A stretch of DNA of 64,000 bases from assembly GCA_963682025.1 (NCBI GenBank), contig OY821520.1:183763036-183827035 (forward strand), in the 5' to 3' direction. Origin of the DNA: Cordilura impudica (taxonomy: Eukaryota > Arthropoda > Insecta > Diptera > Scathophagidae). Positions 10,230-22,843 of the stretch are shown in pieces. Each line of letters starts with the position of its first letter. The first letter of the stretch is position 1. A program made the position numbers and the translations under genes. Below the pieces are notes generated by a model that was not told where the DNA came from, did not search any database, and saw nothing but the letters and a program-made list of their open reading frames with translations.

Positions 10230-11440
10230 TTTCTACCGGAATGAGCTTGTAATATGTTTTTTTAAAGATGCAGAGAAAGACTGGATACTAACGTATAACT
10301 ATATGGTCTTACATACACCAATAGTTTTGGAAAGTAACATGTTTTGTGAAAAATATATATCACCTTTACACGCTGGGATGAATATGTTGTAGTGAAAATA
10401 CCAAATGAATGAGTAATACTCGAAATATTTAATATAAATTACTGGCACTAAAATGAATGACTAATACTCTAAATATTTAATATCATTACTGACTTAAATA
10501 TTTAATAACAATTAATGCCAACGAACGACACACTTTCAGTTCGTTGGATCGCATTTCATATGACAGGTATTTTTACACACCCATAAACTCGCTTAGCTTT
10601 TAGTTTTAATATAAGTTTTATTATAATTATAGATATAAATTAGCAATTGATTTTAATATAGCATACAATATAGAAATAACCATTGAACTGTTTTATTCAA
10701 GTTTTAAATTAAAGTTCGGTCTTATACGCCGAACACAATAATATGTTTATGGACACCAACAACGTTAAGGCTTTAAGTGAATATTTTATTAAAGTTTTCC
10801 ATCCTATTTTTACAAAAAAAAAAAAAATGTAGCAGATATAAATATCAAAACAATTAAAGGAATATGTAATTTATAAACAATTGAAACAAACCGAATGCTG
10901 GTTTATTCTCAAAATCAAATATAAAAGCTGTCAGAAAATTTGTTATTTCTAGGCTTCATAAGGTTAATCCGATTCATAAGTTTGAAATAACTGAATGTGT
11001 TACTAACAATAATAAGAGTGATATATGTGCATATGGTTTGAAACCAAGGATTGCCAGGCCTGGTGAACGTTGTTTACCAAGTCTTCGGAAAATATTATTT
11101 TTATTAACTTTTCTTTAGCTTTGTTAAATTTGCGATGACTTTATAGGACAAATATTTCAAAACTGACAAATATAAAATAACAACCTTTATAAACGTATTT
11201 AATAGAATATATATTTTAAATGCATAATGCTTCTAATTTGAGAGTTTTTTTTATAAATAAATCTTGAATTCATTAAAATATGATAAATTGTATATAACAA
11301 ATTTTTAAGAAAATTGGAAATGTTCTCAAATGAAAAAACCCGTAATATGGACTTTTTTGTATAACTTCTATAAAATTGATGATTTTTAATTGAAGCATGC
11401 TCATGATGTCAATGAATCATTTTCACCAAAAATAAGAAAC
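10230..11440. other. AT-rich DNA with a short duplication
   Basis: No gene. At about 10404-10515 a unit of roughly 50 bp is present in two diverged copies (AATGAATGAGTAATACTCGA and AATGAATGACTAATACTCTA, each followed by AATATTTAATAT). Nothing else is recognisable. Confidence 0.45.
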
Positions 11441-11445
11441 CCAGC

Positions 11446-11593
11446 TGACATTTTAAAGACGTGTTATAAGGATCAAATATATATGTATATATTTAGTATG
11501 GTCCAGATTTTTTTTCTAATTATTACAAACGGAATGGCAAACATACATATATATATACATACCTACAGCACACTGCTGTGGAGGGTATAAAAA
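11446..11593 (-). repeat. INE-like family 3 fragment
   Basis: Reverse-orientation counterpart of 28160-28270. It shares TATAAGGATCAAATATATA, a GTCCAGATTTTTTT block, ATTACAAACGGAATGGCAAA and the terminal GGAGGGTATAAAA. Confidence 0.5.
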
Positions 11594-11674
11594 GCAGCTT
11601 CTTTAGACATATTTTGTATGAAACTACACGTCTCAACGTAATGATATTCGCATTTTGTTTATGTTTTAGTATTA

Positions 11675-13045
<1,371 letters not shown>

Positions 13046-13179
13046 ATGTTTTAACCAAGGTTCCACCATCACAAAAATTTGGGTGACCTACTCACAAAAT
13101 TTATCTATAATAAAAAAATACTCATGCGATTATTTTCAAAAATTTAAAAAATAACTTACCTTTTTAAACTCTTTCTTCT

Positions 13180-13460
13180 AACTCGTACTCTCTGTCTGTC
13201 TGTATGTCTGTCTCTCTGTCTGTCGTGGGTCAACCCCATTCCCCCTTATCCGATTGGTCTGAAACTTGGCCCATAGTCTTGTTGTGACTACAGATTAATT
13301 TTGGGGTAGTCACGCATAGTCACGCACAGTCAAGGAGTGGTCTAAATGTCATTTCCCCTCATCCGATCGATCTGGAACTTGGTCCATACACTTGCTATAA
13401 AAAAAGATTAACTTTTTTTTTATTGTTCGCGCAATGCAAATGTTGCCAGATCTAGTTTTT
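13180..13460 (+). repeat. Short copy of the 124-bp repeat family
   Basis: Starts like 45729 (AACTCTTTCTTCTAACTCGT, then a CTGT microsatellite). It contains about one and a half of the 124-bp units that are tandemly repeated at 45846-46640, with CATCCGATCGATCTGGAACT and GTCACGCA blocks. It ends near TTGCCAGATCTAG at about 13458. The CTAG end followed by T resembles the Helitron-like ends elsewhere in the window. Confidence 0.55.
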
Positions 13461-14020
13461 ATATAGTGAATGAAATGGAATTGGCACATATGAAATAGAA
13501 TGGAAGTGCATTTTTGAAGGCAATATCAATGGAATTGAAAACGAATTTTAAATTGGATCGAATAAAATCGAGAATTATTTATAAATATTTATTCATAAAT
13601 CTTTTTTCATATAAATTATTTATTTACAAAAAGTTCGCGGAATCCCTGCTATCAGTCCACGGAACCCCAGAGTTCTGCGGAACCAATTTTGGGGAACGCT
13701 GCTCTAGGCTGACGTCATATTTTAGGCTAACAAAAGAATCACCTACCTTCAAGTTTATGAGGCTTAAGTTGTTGCATACTGTAATTTGTTTGCATACAAT
13801 CATAGTGTATTATTAACACACTTATCGCCCGGTTTACGTGGATCATCGGTTCCTTGTAAAACCATGTAAATCGAAATTTTAGTTTTTAGTATGTCAAACG
13901 TGAAAATTGAAAAACCACTAAAATATGGATAATTTGGACATTTATTTAAACGTAAATCCAAAAATATACAATTCATATAGTTAAGTTTAAATGGAAAAAG
14001 GCATTTATTAAAAAGTAAAA
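13461..14020. other. AT-rich DNA, nothing identified
   Basis: No supported gene, repeat end or structured element. Confidence 0.4.
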
Positions 14021-14025
14021 AAAAA

Positions 14026-14166
14026 AGAGAGAAAAGGGACCTAGTGTGTGAAAATTAAGTTTTGAGAAAAAAACGCATTTAAAGTTTCTACACCCTTTTA
14101 GGTACCAGAATCCACCGTTTTTGACACTACCCGTTTTTTGACACAATAGGTCCCTTTTTTCGGAGA
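14026..14166. repeat. Short inverted-end repeat, copy 1
   Basis: About 140 bp with near-matching ends: AAAGGGACCTAGTGTG at the left and the complement of AAAGGGACCTATTGTG at the right. The interior (AAATTAAGTTTTGAGAAAAA, CCACCGTTTTTGACAC) is repeated with few changes at 31857-31990 in the same orientation. It fits a small MITE. Confidence 0.55.
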
Positions 14167-14289
14167 AGGTCACATATATGTGTAAAAAGTAGCAAATTAA
14201 TTCAAGATATAATAACAAAAAAAAATATCTAAAGGGCATAAAATATACATAAAATCTTTGAGGTATTGATATTAAAATAAATCAAAATC

Positions 14290-15060
14290 GCTGTCATCAC
14301 TGTCATAAGCATTTAATCTTCTATTCTTCGGAGGTGTGATTTAACTTTCATAACTCGAGATTTCATATTCATCAATCGGTTAATCGGTTCTGGCTCAATA
14401 GTAAGTGGGCTGGAAGGACTTGGAAACGGAATCCGTAATTTGCATTTGTGTTTGATTCTTGGATATATTTTTATATATTCCTCCTAATATTGAGCTAGAT
14501 ATTAAAATTTATCTATTTATCTATCCAGTTCAAGAATATCTGCCTCAGATAGGTCACCAAAATCCTCTCCTGCAATTTTATGTTCTAGTGATGAAACAAA
14601 AATATTACTTTTAACAACTTTTCACCATATAGCGTTGATTGTTTAATGTCGGAGTATGACAACGCAGTATGCTTTAGACAATTTAAGATTGGAAATTTTT
14701 TCCAGGCAAAGATTCATCTGTTCTTGTTTCTTCTAAAACATACCTGACCTGAAGGTATATTTTATGTCTAGTGTTTTGATCTAATGGCTGAATTATGGAG
14801 GTGCTGTCAATTATCAGAAGCACTTCAAAGGCAACCTTTTTCATTTAAGAAACCATTTATCCAAAACTATTTCAGTAACGCATGCCATTTTATTTACCGT
14901 CTAATAAACGGAAAGAATGTTAATATTATTGCCTTCAAATGCTCTTTGCATTTCTGCATAATTGAGGAGCAATGGTTTCATTAAGTGAAATTGAGGCACA
15001 TACGCATTTTGTATTCTCGACATTTTGTTATCCAAAAAGGACCAGGACCTTTTCCATACT
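14290..15060 (-). pseudogene. Possible pogo/Tigger-like transposase relic
   Basis: Read on the minus strand with many stops and frame changes. The most convincing C-terminal match is TLDIKYTFR, then SKAYCVVILRH ... TINAIW, then GEDFGDLSEADILELD. These correspond in order to the blocks that follow the catalytic core in pogo/jerky-type DDE_1 proteins. The catalytic residues themselves cannot be placed, so this is a pattern-based suggestion. Confidence 0.35.
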
Positions 15061-15439
15061 TTCAATGAAATCATCTCATTCGTATGATTGAACGTGTACT
15101 ACTACCAGATGCTACACTTTTTCCAATCGAGCTTTCATACTTTTTCTCCCCTACCCAGCGTATCTAAAATTGTGATTTTAGTTTCTAACGATATTACTTT
15201 CCTTTTTTCTGGTTTGCTTTTATTTTCTTTCGATACTCGTATCGTAAAGCCCACTAAACGTTAAAACTGAGTTAGAAAATTGGTACAAAAAATATGTTTT
15301 ATTAATTATGACGGCTTAAGACAATATGGCGCTGAATTGTGCTACAATAAGAAACTCATATATTTTTTTTAGTGTATAAAAAATTAAAATTTCTTTTATA
15401 TAACTAATGTTTACGAAGATGATAGACCATAAAATTACC

Positions 15440-15990
15440 TCTATGTTCATACACGCATATGCGACACCTGATCAGAAAATTATTCATTGCGGGTCAGCGG
15501 AAAGTGGAGTTTTTGTATGTTAATTTGTTTGAGAACTTTCGTTGGAGCTTCGCCATAACCAGTCTGGCTATGTGTGTAGTTGCTCCATCTTGCTGGAATC
15601 AAACGCTGTTGAAACTCATACGTCTTGGACGCAGTTCTGGGTAAAAAACTCTAGTCACAGTTACACCATTTTCTTCAAATAAGTATGGCCCCAAAAGGCA
15701 CCTTGATGAAACTGCGCACCACGCAGTGCCTTATTGGAGTATTTGTGAATCATGGAGTATTTGTGAATTAGGTTCACTCCATATATGGTAATTTTGCTTG
15801 TTTACATTGCCCTTTATATCAAAATGGACCTCATCGGACATAAAAACCATTTATCAAGCTGTTGTCTTCTACGGCCATTTCAATCATTTTATTTATTTTT
15901 TTTTTGTAATTCCCGGCGAATATGCAAATCCGGAAGAATTAACTTGCTTGTAATTTGGACTTTGTACGGAAACAATATTAAGTTATTATG
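15440..15990 (-). pseudogene. Mariner-like DDE transposase relic
   Basis: Minus strand. FMSDEVHFDIKGNVNKQNY carries the first catalytic Asp, followed by WCAVSSRCLLGPYLFEENG, then FQQDGATTHIARLVMAKLQ with the second Asp, then decayed sequence. These blocks match the large insect group of DDE proteins that carry a DUF4817-type helix-turn-helix. The third catalytic residue is not found and stops interrupt the frame. A helix-turn-helix fragment of the same general type lies at 35850-36110, apparently from another copy. Confidence 0.6.
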
Positions 15991-16329
15991 AATTATCAGT
16001 TGTAATTCAAATTTGCGCCGATAAATTTCGAGTCGAAACGCTTGGATTTGCCTGATTTGTCGATGTCACAGCAGCGATTGTGTCTTAAACTCGAACATAG
16101 GGATCTCGATGGTCCGGTCTTCATGCGATGCTTCCAGGATTCGACAACCATGCTTACCAGCCTCACGATGGTCCATCTACTCGGGTAGTGCCGCCAGAGT
16201 CCTGCCTAAATTCCCTTTGGACGGAAATGCTAAATAAAATAAAAATAAGCCGATTACTCACAGAGAAAAAAATTACTAGGTTTTGTTTTTGTAGCATGAT
16301 TCGTGCACCGCCCTGTATTTAAAAAAAAA

Positions 16330-17620
16330 TTATTGTTAAAAAAAAAATTATATGCACTTTTCAGCTACTTAACTCACTGAAACTCTTTTAATAATTAAAC
16401 TCATGATCACGAACTTACAATAACAAGTCCAATTTCATTATAATTTGCGCAAAATGGGTGAATTCTGTTTTTTTTTTTTTGTTATTAATGGCAGTGCTGA
16501 CAATAAATAACAGTATGTAGGAACAAATGTTGAGTGTTGTGAAAAGACATTTGGGTCAAAGTAATTATGTGTTTTGAACAACTCCTTTTTATTTTATATT
16601 CTTTAACTGAAATGGTCAACTTAAGTGGTCTTCAATTTAAATGGTCGTTACCTTAATGGTCCAGTTGAATAACAAATGTTTACTGGGCAAAAATCGTATT
16701 CAGAAATGTATTCCACACGTAACTCCATAATAATATATTAAATATTGACCACATATTGAACGTTTTTTGGTTTTCTTAACTTCAGTAACAGTTTGCCGGA
16801 TTTTTATGTGGACCTTATGGTTTTGAAATTAAATATGAATACCTACATACAAATTTTGCATACAAAAAAAAAAGGAAAAAAAAACAAAATAAAAAAATGA
16901 ACTAAGTAAGAAATCGTACATTTGTATCAGATTATTCACGTAAATATCTTTAGGCCAAGTCTTAAATACACGTGTGCTGAGTTCAAAAAAGTATCAACAA
17001 CAACCCAGAAGCAAAGAAAATAATACGGAAAATACGGTTTTTATTCAAGGGCAATACCAAATAGAAACGCTTCTTAAAAGTAAAGGGTTTGCTTAACATT
17101 ATTAAATCCTCACTCTTTAGTTTAGAAATAGGTTTCCTTTTAACTTATTTTTTTTCTATACATTCTCCTATGTATGTGCATAAAATTAACTTTTTCTTTT
17201 TTGAATTTCGTATATGTTCAGCATGTACTCGTATATACACATTTTTTTCAAATAATGTTTGTTCACTATATGTATGATAGAGGTCGTTTGAATGTTTGTG
17301 CTGATAGTTTTTAAGAGCTTGATGAAGGTCTGATAAACCCTATGAATACATAATTTTTATTAATACTTATCGAACAGTTTGCTTAAGATTATGATGGGGC
17401 TTTTTTTTCGTGTTATTTAAATTTCAAAGTTGGTTGTTTGATTTCGAAATTTATTCATTTTGGATATATTTTATTTAAAGCAGAAATAAATCGAATTTAA
17501 TTTGGTTTTGATGAATTTTAAACTTAAAAGTATTAAATAAGATTAGAAAAAATAACATTTTAAGGTGTAGATAAAATAAAATATATCTTTTGAACAACAC
17601 AAAGACAAAAACGTACTCTT
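16330..17620. other. AT-rich DNA, nothing identified
   Basis: No supported coding region. At 17625-17690 one INE-like family 3 end is present (GTACTCTTAATTTTAAATTT, GGCTGTGCCGAATCTTTGGT). Confidence 0.4.
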
Positions 17621-17714
17621 AATTTTAAATTTGGCTGTGCCGAATCTTTGGTATACTCCAAATCGGTTTAACGTTTACATTAATATCTAGATTTATTACA
17701 CTAGTTATAATAAA

Positions 17715-18073
17715 CTAGCAGATTCCAGCACTCGAAATTCGAATGCAATTTCTAGGCAATTTTATTTTTCAACTTAGCCAATTCATAAACCAACACTTTT
17801 ACGGTTTGTTATTATTGTGAGTGAAGATAACAAACTCATTAACAAACACATTAACAAATTTAATAAAACACACATAGCATATGTATAATTTTATGTATGC
17901 GTTAGTTGCAACTTTAAATGCAATTTACTCAAAATAAAGGAACAAATTAAAGAATCTGCACAACGGCTAAAAAGAAATACCTTTCAAATAATATACGTTT
18001 GGTCAAAATCGGGATAAAACGTTAGAACAAAACATCGGTCACAAGAAATCGCCTAGCCTATTTATATTATAGA
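17715..18073 (-). mobile_element. Helitron-like element (family B), copy 1
   Basis: On the minus strand it starts TCTATAATATAAATAGGCTA (18073 downwards) and ends GGAATCTGCTAG (17715). A short palindrome (TTCGAATTTCGAG) lies about 12 nt before CTAG, as in Helitron 3' ends. The host base is A before the TC and T after the CTAG. 359 bp, non-coding. Its partner, in opposite orientation, is at 19424-19800. Confidence 0.7.
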
Positions 18074-18234
18074 TGTAAACAAAATATTTTAAACAGCATC
18101 AAATTGATAATTTGATTAACTTAATACCAAATTATTACGACAAACACATTGCATTTTTAAAAGTTTTTAGAGGTGTCTTCACCTCTTTGGACATATCACG
18201 GCACAATGATGCCAATCTTTTCATAACTTTACCC

Positions 18235-18370
18235 AGGTAAAATGGTTTATTTTGTTTTTGAGCGTTATTACAACAGACAGACAGACGGACAGACGGACAT
18301 CGCTATATCGATTCGAGTTGTCGAAAATGCACTTTTCGATCCGTTACAAACGCAGGAGGGTATGAAAATG
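18235..18370 (+). repeat. INE-like microsatellite fragment
   Basis: CAGACAGACAGACGGACAGA followed by CATCGCTATATCGATTCGA and GGAGGGTATGAAAATG. This is the microsatellite and distal end typical of the INE-like repeats, without the rest. Confidence 0.45.
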
Positions 18371-18539
18371 TCTGCAAATGAAGACTATATCTCATTTGTT
18401 GTACATTGCTTAGTGCTAGTTGCAGAGTTTACAAATTATCAGTTAATTTCCCGGATCCTTCGAAAAGATTCATCTCATGCTTGGTCTTGGCAGACTATAC
18501 GCTATACTATTTCAAGAGTTTCATAAATGCTCTATTTAA

Positions 18540-19335
18540 GAGAAATGTAATATTTTTTGAGAAATGATACTTTTCTAAAAAAATGTTCTTTTTTTTTTAA
18601 GTAAATATAGTTTCTAAGAAAATTTAATTTTTAAGACATATAATTTTAAGAAAAGGTGCTCTTATTTTATAAAAGGTGCTTTTCAATAAAACGTAATACT
18701 TTTAGAAGATCTGCTTTTTAACAAAATGTACTTTAAAAAAAAATTCACTTTCTTAGTAAAGTCAACTTTTGAGATATGTAAATTGTTTGGAAAAAGTAAT
18801 TTTTTATTAAAATATACTTTTAAAAATGATACCTTTTAAGAAAACTTTTTTAAAGAAAATTTTGTTTTTAAGAATATTTTCTGTTTAAGAAAAGAAAATT
18901 TTTGAGATTAATTTACTTTTTAAAGAAACCATACTTTTTAAAGACAACGCAATTTTTAAAAAGTACTTCTTAAGAAAAGGTACTATTAAAAAAGTGCTAT
19001 TTTAAGAAGATATTATTTTTTATGAAAAGGTACTTTTTAAGAAAAGGTACTTTTTATGAAAAGGTACTTTTTAAGAAAAGGTACCTTTTAAGAAAAGGTA
19101 CTTTTCTAACAGATGGTACTTGTTTAAGAAATGGTAATTTTTTATTTATTTTTCTAAGAAAATCTACTTTTGTAAGAAAATTTACATTTTAAGAAAATTT
19201 TCTTTTTTAAAAAAAAGGAATTTTTTAACAAAAGATGTTTATCTAAAGAAGTTACTTTTTTACGAAAAAATACTTTTTCAAGAAATGTACTTTTTTTAAC
19301 AAAAAGTACTGTTTCAAGAAAAGGTACTTTGTTTT
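18540..19335. repeat. Degenerate 17-bp minisatellite array
   Basis: Dozens of diverged units of the form AAAAGGTACTTTTTAAG. The clearest run, 19024-19110, repeats at exactly 17 bp (18 bp once). The unit is nearly palindromic around GGTAC. Similar arrays occur at 26965-27590, 44270-44945, 45185-45725 and 46660-47540. Confidence 0.8.
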
Positions 19336-19423
19336 AATCAAGGACTTAACTATTATAAGTTTTATGACGAATTCCTTAAGGCATAATTATTGCAAGGCAA
19401 TTTTTATGTTGTTTCTTAATTCG

Positions 19424-19800
19424 TCTATAATATTAATAGGCTAGGCGATTTCTTGAGACTGATCTTTTGTTCTACCGTTTTATCCCGATTTTGACCAAAC
19501 GTATATTATTTGAAAGGTATTTCTTTTTAGCCGATTTGCAGATTTACAGATTTTAAAATTTTTTCCTTTATTTTGATTAAATTGCATTCAAATTTGCTAC
19601 TAACACATACATAAAATTATACAATGCTATGTGTGTGTTTATTAAATTTGTTAATGTATTTGTAATAAACATGAGTTTGTTTTTTGTGTTGATTTGTGAA
19701 TAGGCTATAATTGATTAGCATACTTTTAGGGTCTTTATTTAATGAAAAAATAAAATTTCCTAGAATTTGCGCTCGAATTTCGAGGGCTGGAATCTGCTAG
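19424..19800 (+). mobile_element. Helitron-like element (family B), copy 2
   Basis: Starts TCTATAATATTAATAGGCTA at 19424 and ends GGAATCTGCTAG at 19800, followed by host T. The 3' hairpin is CTCGAATTTCGAG (stem CTCGA/TCGAG), 11 nt before CTAG. Same family as 17715-18073 with obvious substitutions, so these are two separate insertions rather than a recent duplication. Confidence 0.7.
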
Positions 19801-20346
19801 TAACTATTATTGTTTAAGTAATATTACTTTTCTGAAATGTTAATACTTATAGATAAGAAAAAATATGTATCTCTTACTGATAACTATTATTTTTTGATAA
19901 ATATGTATTTAGGAATTGTTTTTTAATTGGTACGCATAAGAAATAAATTTAAAAATTGCTCATAATAATTTTTAAATTATTTAATTATTTTTAAAAATGT
20001 TATAAAAATTGCTTTCCATTTTCGGTGCACTTAACTGTGTTTTGACTTTGTTTAAACGAATTTAACCTACCTATGTTTGAAAAAAACACCATTTAGTACC
20101 ATTTAGTAGTATTTAGTAAAATATTTCGGAACATGGCAGTTCGTATTGTTTTTACGACCTTACGAGAGAGATCAATTATCATATACATATATTAAAAAAA
20201 TGTATGAAAACTAATCCGAGTCCGTCTGGCCGTTCTATCAAGCTGATTTGCTTCATTTTTTTTCTAAATGAAAGGTATTTAGACACAGATATGTCATCAA
20301 TCATTGAAATTTACTCAACTCCCACCTTACTCAAGTTATACTCAAA

Positions 20347-20686
20347 CGCGATTTTTTGAAGATTTTTTTCAATATTTTCCTTCACTCAAACCTCTATAAC
20401 TAGAGTTCTAATTAACGTTGAAACAAGTCTTAGAACACTCAGTGGATCAAGCTCTTTCTTTTAAGCTATTAACTGTTTAAATTCGTTTAGTTTGAGGAAA
20501 GTTATGCCTGCACAATCAACTTTATATTCAATTTTTTCAAGATTTTTTCAATATTTTTTCACTCAAACCTCTATAACTAGAGTTCTAATTCACATAGGCT
20601 GTTGACGCAAGTCTAAGGACACTCACGGCTGCTCATAAAAATTAATATAATATAATATAATGCTGCGAAGCAGCACGGGTCTCTAG
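20347..20686 (+). mobile_element. Helitron-like 3' half (family C) with internal duplication
   Basis: Ends with a perfect hairpin, GCTGCGAAGCAGC (20662-20674), then ACGGGTCT and CTAG (20683-20686) followed by host T. Upstream, a segment starting TTTTTCAATATTTT and containing ACCTCTATAACTAGAGTTCT occurs twice, about 180 bp apart. The 5' boundary is not clear. It sits directly against the hAT relic at 20687-21204, so it inserted into it. Confidence 0.55.
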
Positions 20687-21204
20687 TTAGTTTTTTAAAT
20701 ATATTGTTCAGAAAATCTTTATCTGCCAATTGTAAAGTATGGGCAGGGCATCTTATAGATATTAGCGTTGTTCAGTGCAATGTTGCTAGTAAAATTTGCT
20801 CGACTTCTCCCTCGTCATCGCTTTCATTATTTTCATCAGCACTGGATGCCAACAAATTAACAGCTTTTATCATATTTCGACCGTTATCCATTGTATATAT
20901 TTGTTCAGAAGTTATTTCAAACTCATTAAAAACTTTCTTCAATTCACTTAATGAATTTTCACCTGTTTGTCTTCGCTCAATCTCCTTAACAGCGAGTGTA
21001 TACACAACTATCCTTTTGTAAAAGGAAAATTTGCTTCGTGATATCTTTAAATGCGTTCGAGTCAAAAAATGCCAAGGGCTGCGATTGTGTTGTCAACAAT
21101 TCCAAGCAAGCATTCTTTATTTTATTTTTCGACATTTTAATACTAAATATCTGATTTTCTTCTTCGACGCACTTCTTTTTAGACATAGTACCTTCTTCTT
21201 CCAC
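20687..21204 (-). pseudogene. Second hAT transposase relic
   Basis: Minus strand, distinct from the ZBED5-like relic. Blocks in order are NKIKNACLELLTTQSQPLAF, SKFSFYKRIVVYTLAV, ITSEQIYTMDNGRNMIKAVN (hAT second-Asp region), an acidic stretch, an in-frame TGA, then IRCPAHTLQLADKDFL, which matches the Cys-x2-His region of hAT proteins. The relic stops exactly where the Helitron-like CTAG end begins. The remaining C-terminal part was not found on the other side of that element. Confidence 0.65.
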
Positions 21205-21410
21205 TTCATTTTTATATAACTCTCATAATGAGATGTAACCATGGGTCTTTTAAAATGCGTCACAAATGTTACAAATTGACACATTTACTTTTTTTTATCA
21301 ATGTTAAAAAACTCTCATATAAAAACTTTCCTTTTACGATCCATTTTTTAACTTTTTAATTTTTTTGTAACTACAATTTTTTTATTTTACAATGAAACTT
21401 CACTTAATCA

Positions 21411-22003
21411 ATTGGGGTGGGGGTAAGGTTTTATGAGATAAAAAAGTCGTATTTTCATAATTGTTTTTTGCGGTGAATCATAACTCTTCACCGGATCATG
21501 TGAAAGAAAAAAAATGAAATGCGTTTAAAAGGTGGCGTTTAAAATGTGACATGTTTCCTGAGGTATCGTCGAAGAGTTTTTTCATCTTTTTTTATTTTTA
21601 TTTGGCAGCATTTTGAAGTGAAAAACACGATTTTTGCTATAGAATTTCGGGAATTTGTTGTTAAAAAATGGGGAAGAAAATGAAAAATAAAAAAACTCTT
21701 CGTGGTTACCTGACGATTTATGTGTAGATATAGTTTGTAAAATTTCAAAAGAATCAGTCAAGAAGATTTTGAGTTATGATGTCCACGGACTTCGAACATT
21801 TATTTGCGAGAAAATCGATTTAAAGTTTTTTAAAAACTTATTTATATACGATATACCGTATGAGGCCGGTCGCTGGAAACGCTGTGTCGTCTTAAGTTTT
21901 GCTCCGATTTACTTAAAATTTTGACACAACACTCTCGACATGTTGCGAATTCAGAAAGAGAAATACAAAAACGGGTTTTAAAACCTTACCCCACCCCCCT
22001 TAA
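21411..22003. mobile_element. MITE with G-rich inverted ends
   Basis: About 590 bp. The left end is GGGGTGGGGGTAAGGTTTTA; the right end is the complement of GGGGTGGGGTAAGGTTTTAA. There is no coding frame. An inner inverted pair (CGAAGAGTTTTTT near 21570; AAAAAAACTCTTCG near 21690) adds a second stem. The target duplication is not certain. Confidence 0.6.
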
Positions 22004-22843
22004 AACATCAACTAAATTAGTTATTGTCTTGCTCACTGATTTTAGCGCAGATATGTAAGAATTTTATAATTGGTTCTACCAAACCTTTGAATACCGTCCA
22101 CAATGTAAGAAATGTTTTTAAGAAAACTTTTATTAAAGGTAATACAAACGGAATGACAAACTACTATATGTTGTTCCTATCACTTAGGGGAGGGTGAAAA
22201 TAAAAACAGATTCTATAATTAAAAATTTGAAGAAATTACAGTACTTGCTTCTTAATGTATACAGGCATATTTTGAATAACTACACACACTATTTGGTACT
22301 TCTATTTTTAGAACATTTATAATATGTAATTTATATACCAACATGTAAACATGCCAGCCAGCTCTACGACAGTGAAGAGTTTAAAATTTAAAGTTACGCT
22401 TTTGTTTATACATTACACTTTTCATTACACATTACACTACTCACTGGTTTTCATTATGAATGTTATAAAAAAAAGGTTTGAGTCAAAATGCACTCATGCG
22501 CCCATCTCTAAAAATTTTAATACATTTGTGACGTATTTCTAATTTTTGTGTGAACCAAAAAAACAATAGACTAATAACGTCATATAGTGATTATTATAAA
22601 AAATTGATTTTAAAAAAATTTCCTTAATAGTTATTCTCGAAAAAGTGAAGTAACTATTAAAATCCAATTTGTAAAAAATGCATTAAAAAATAATATTTTA
22701 TTCATAACTATTATAAAATATAATTATTCATAACTATTATAAAGCAATAACAAATATATTAATTGGATAATAATTAATAGTTATGCTTCAATTATTATTT
22801 TTTAACTTGTTCATAATAATTATTTATCAATTGTTATTAATAA

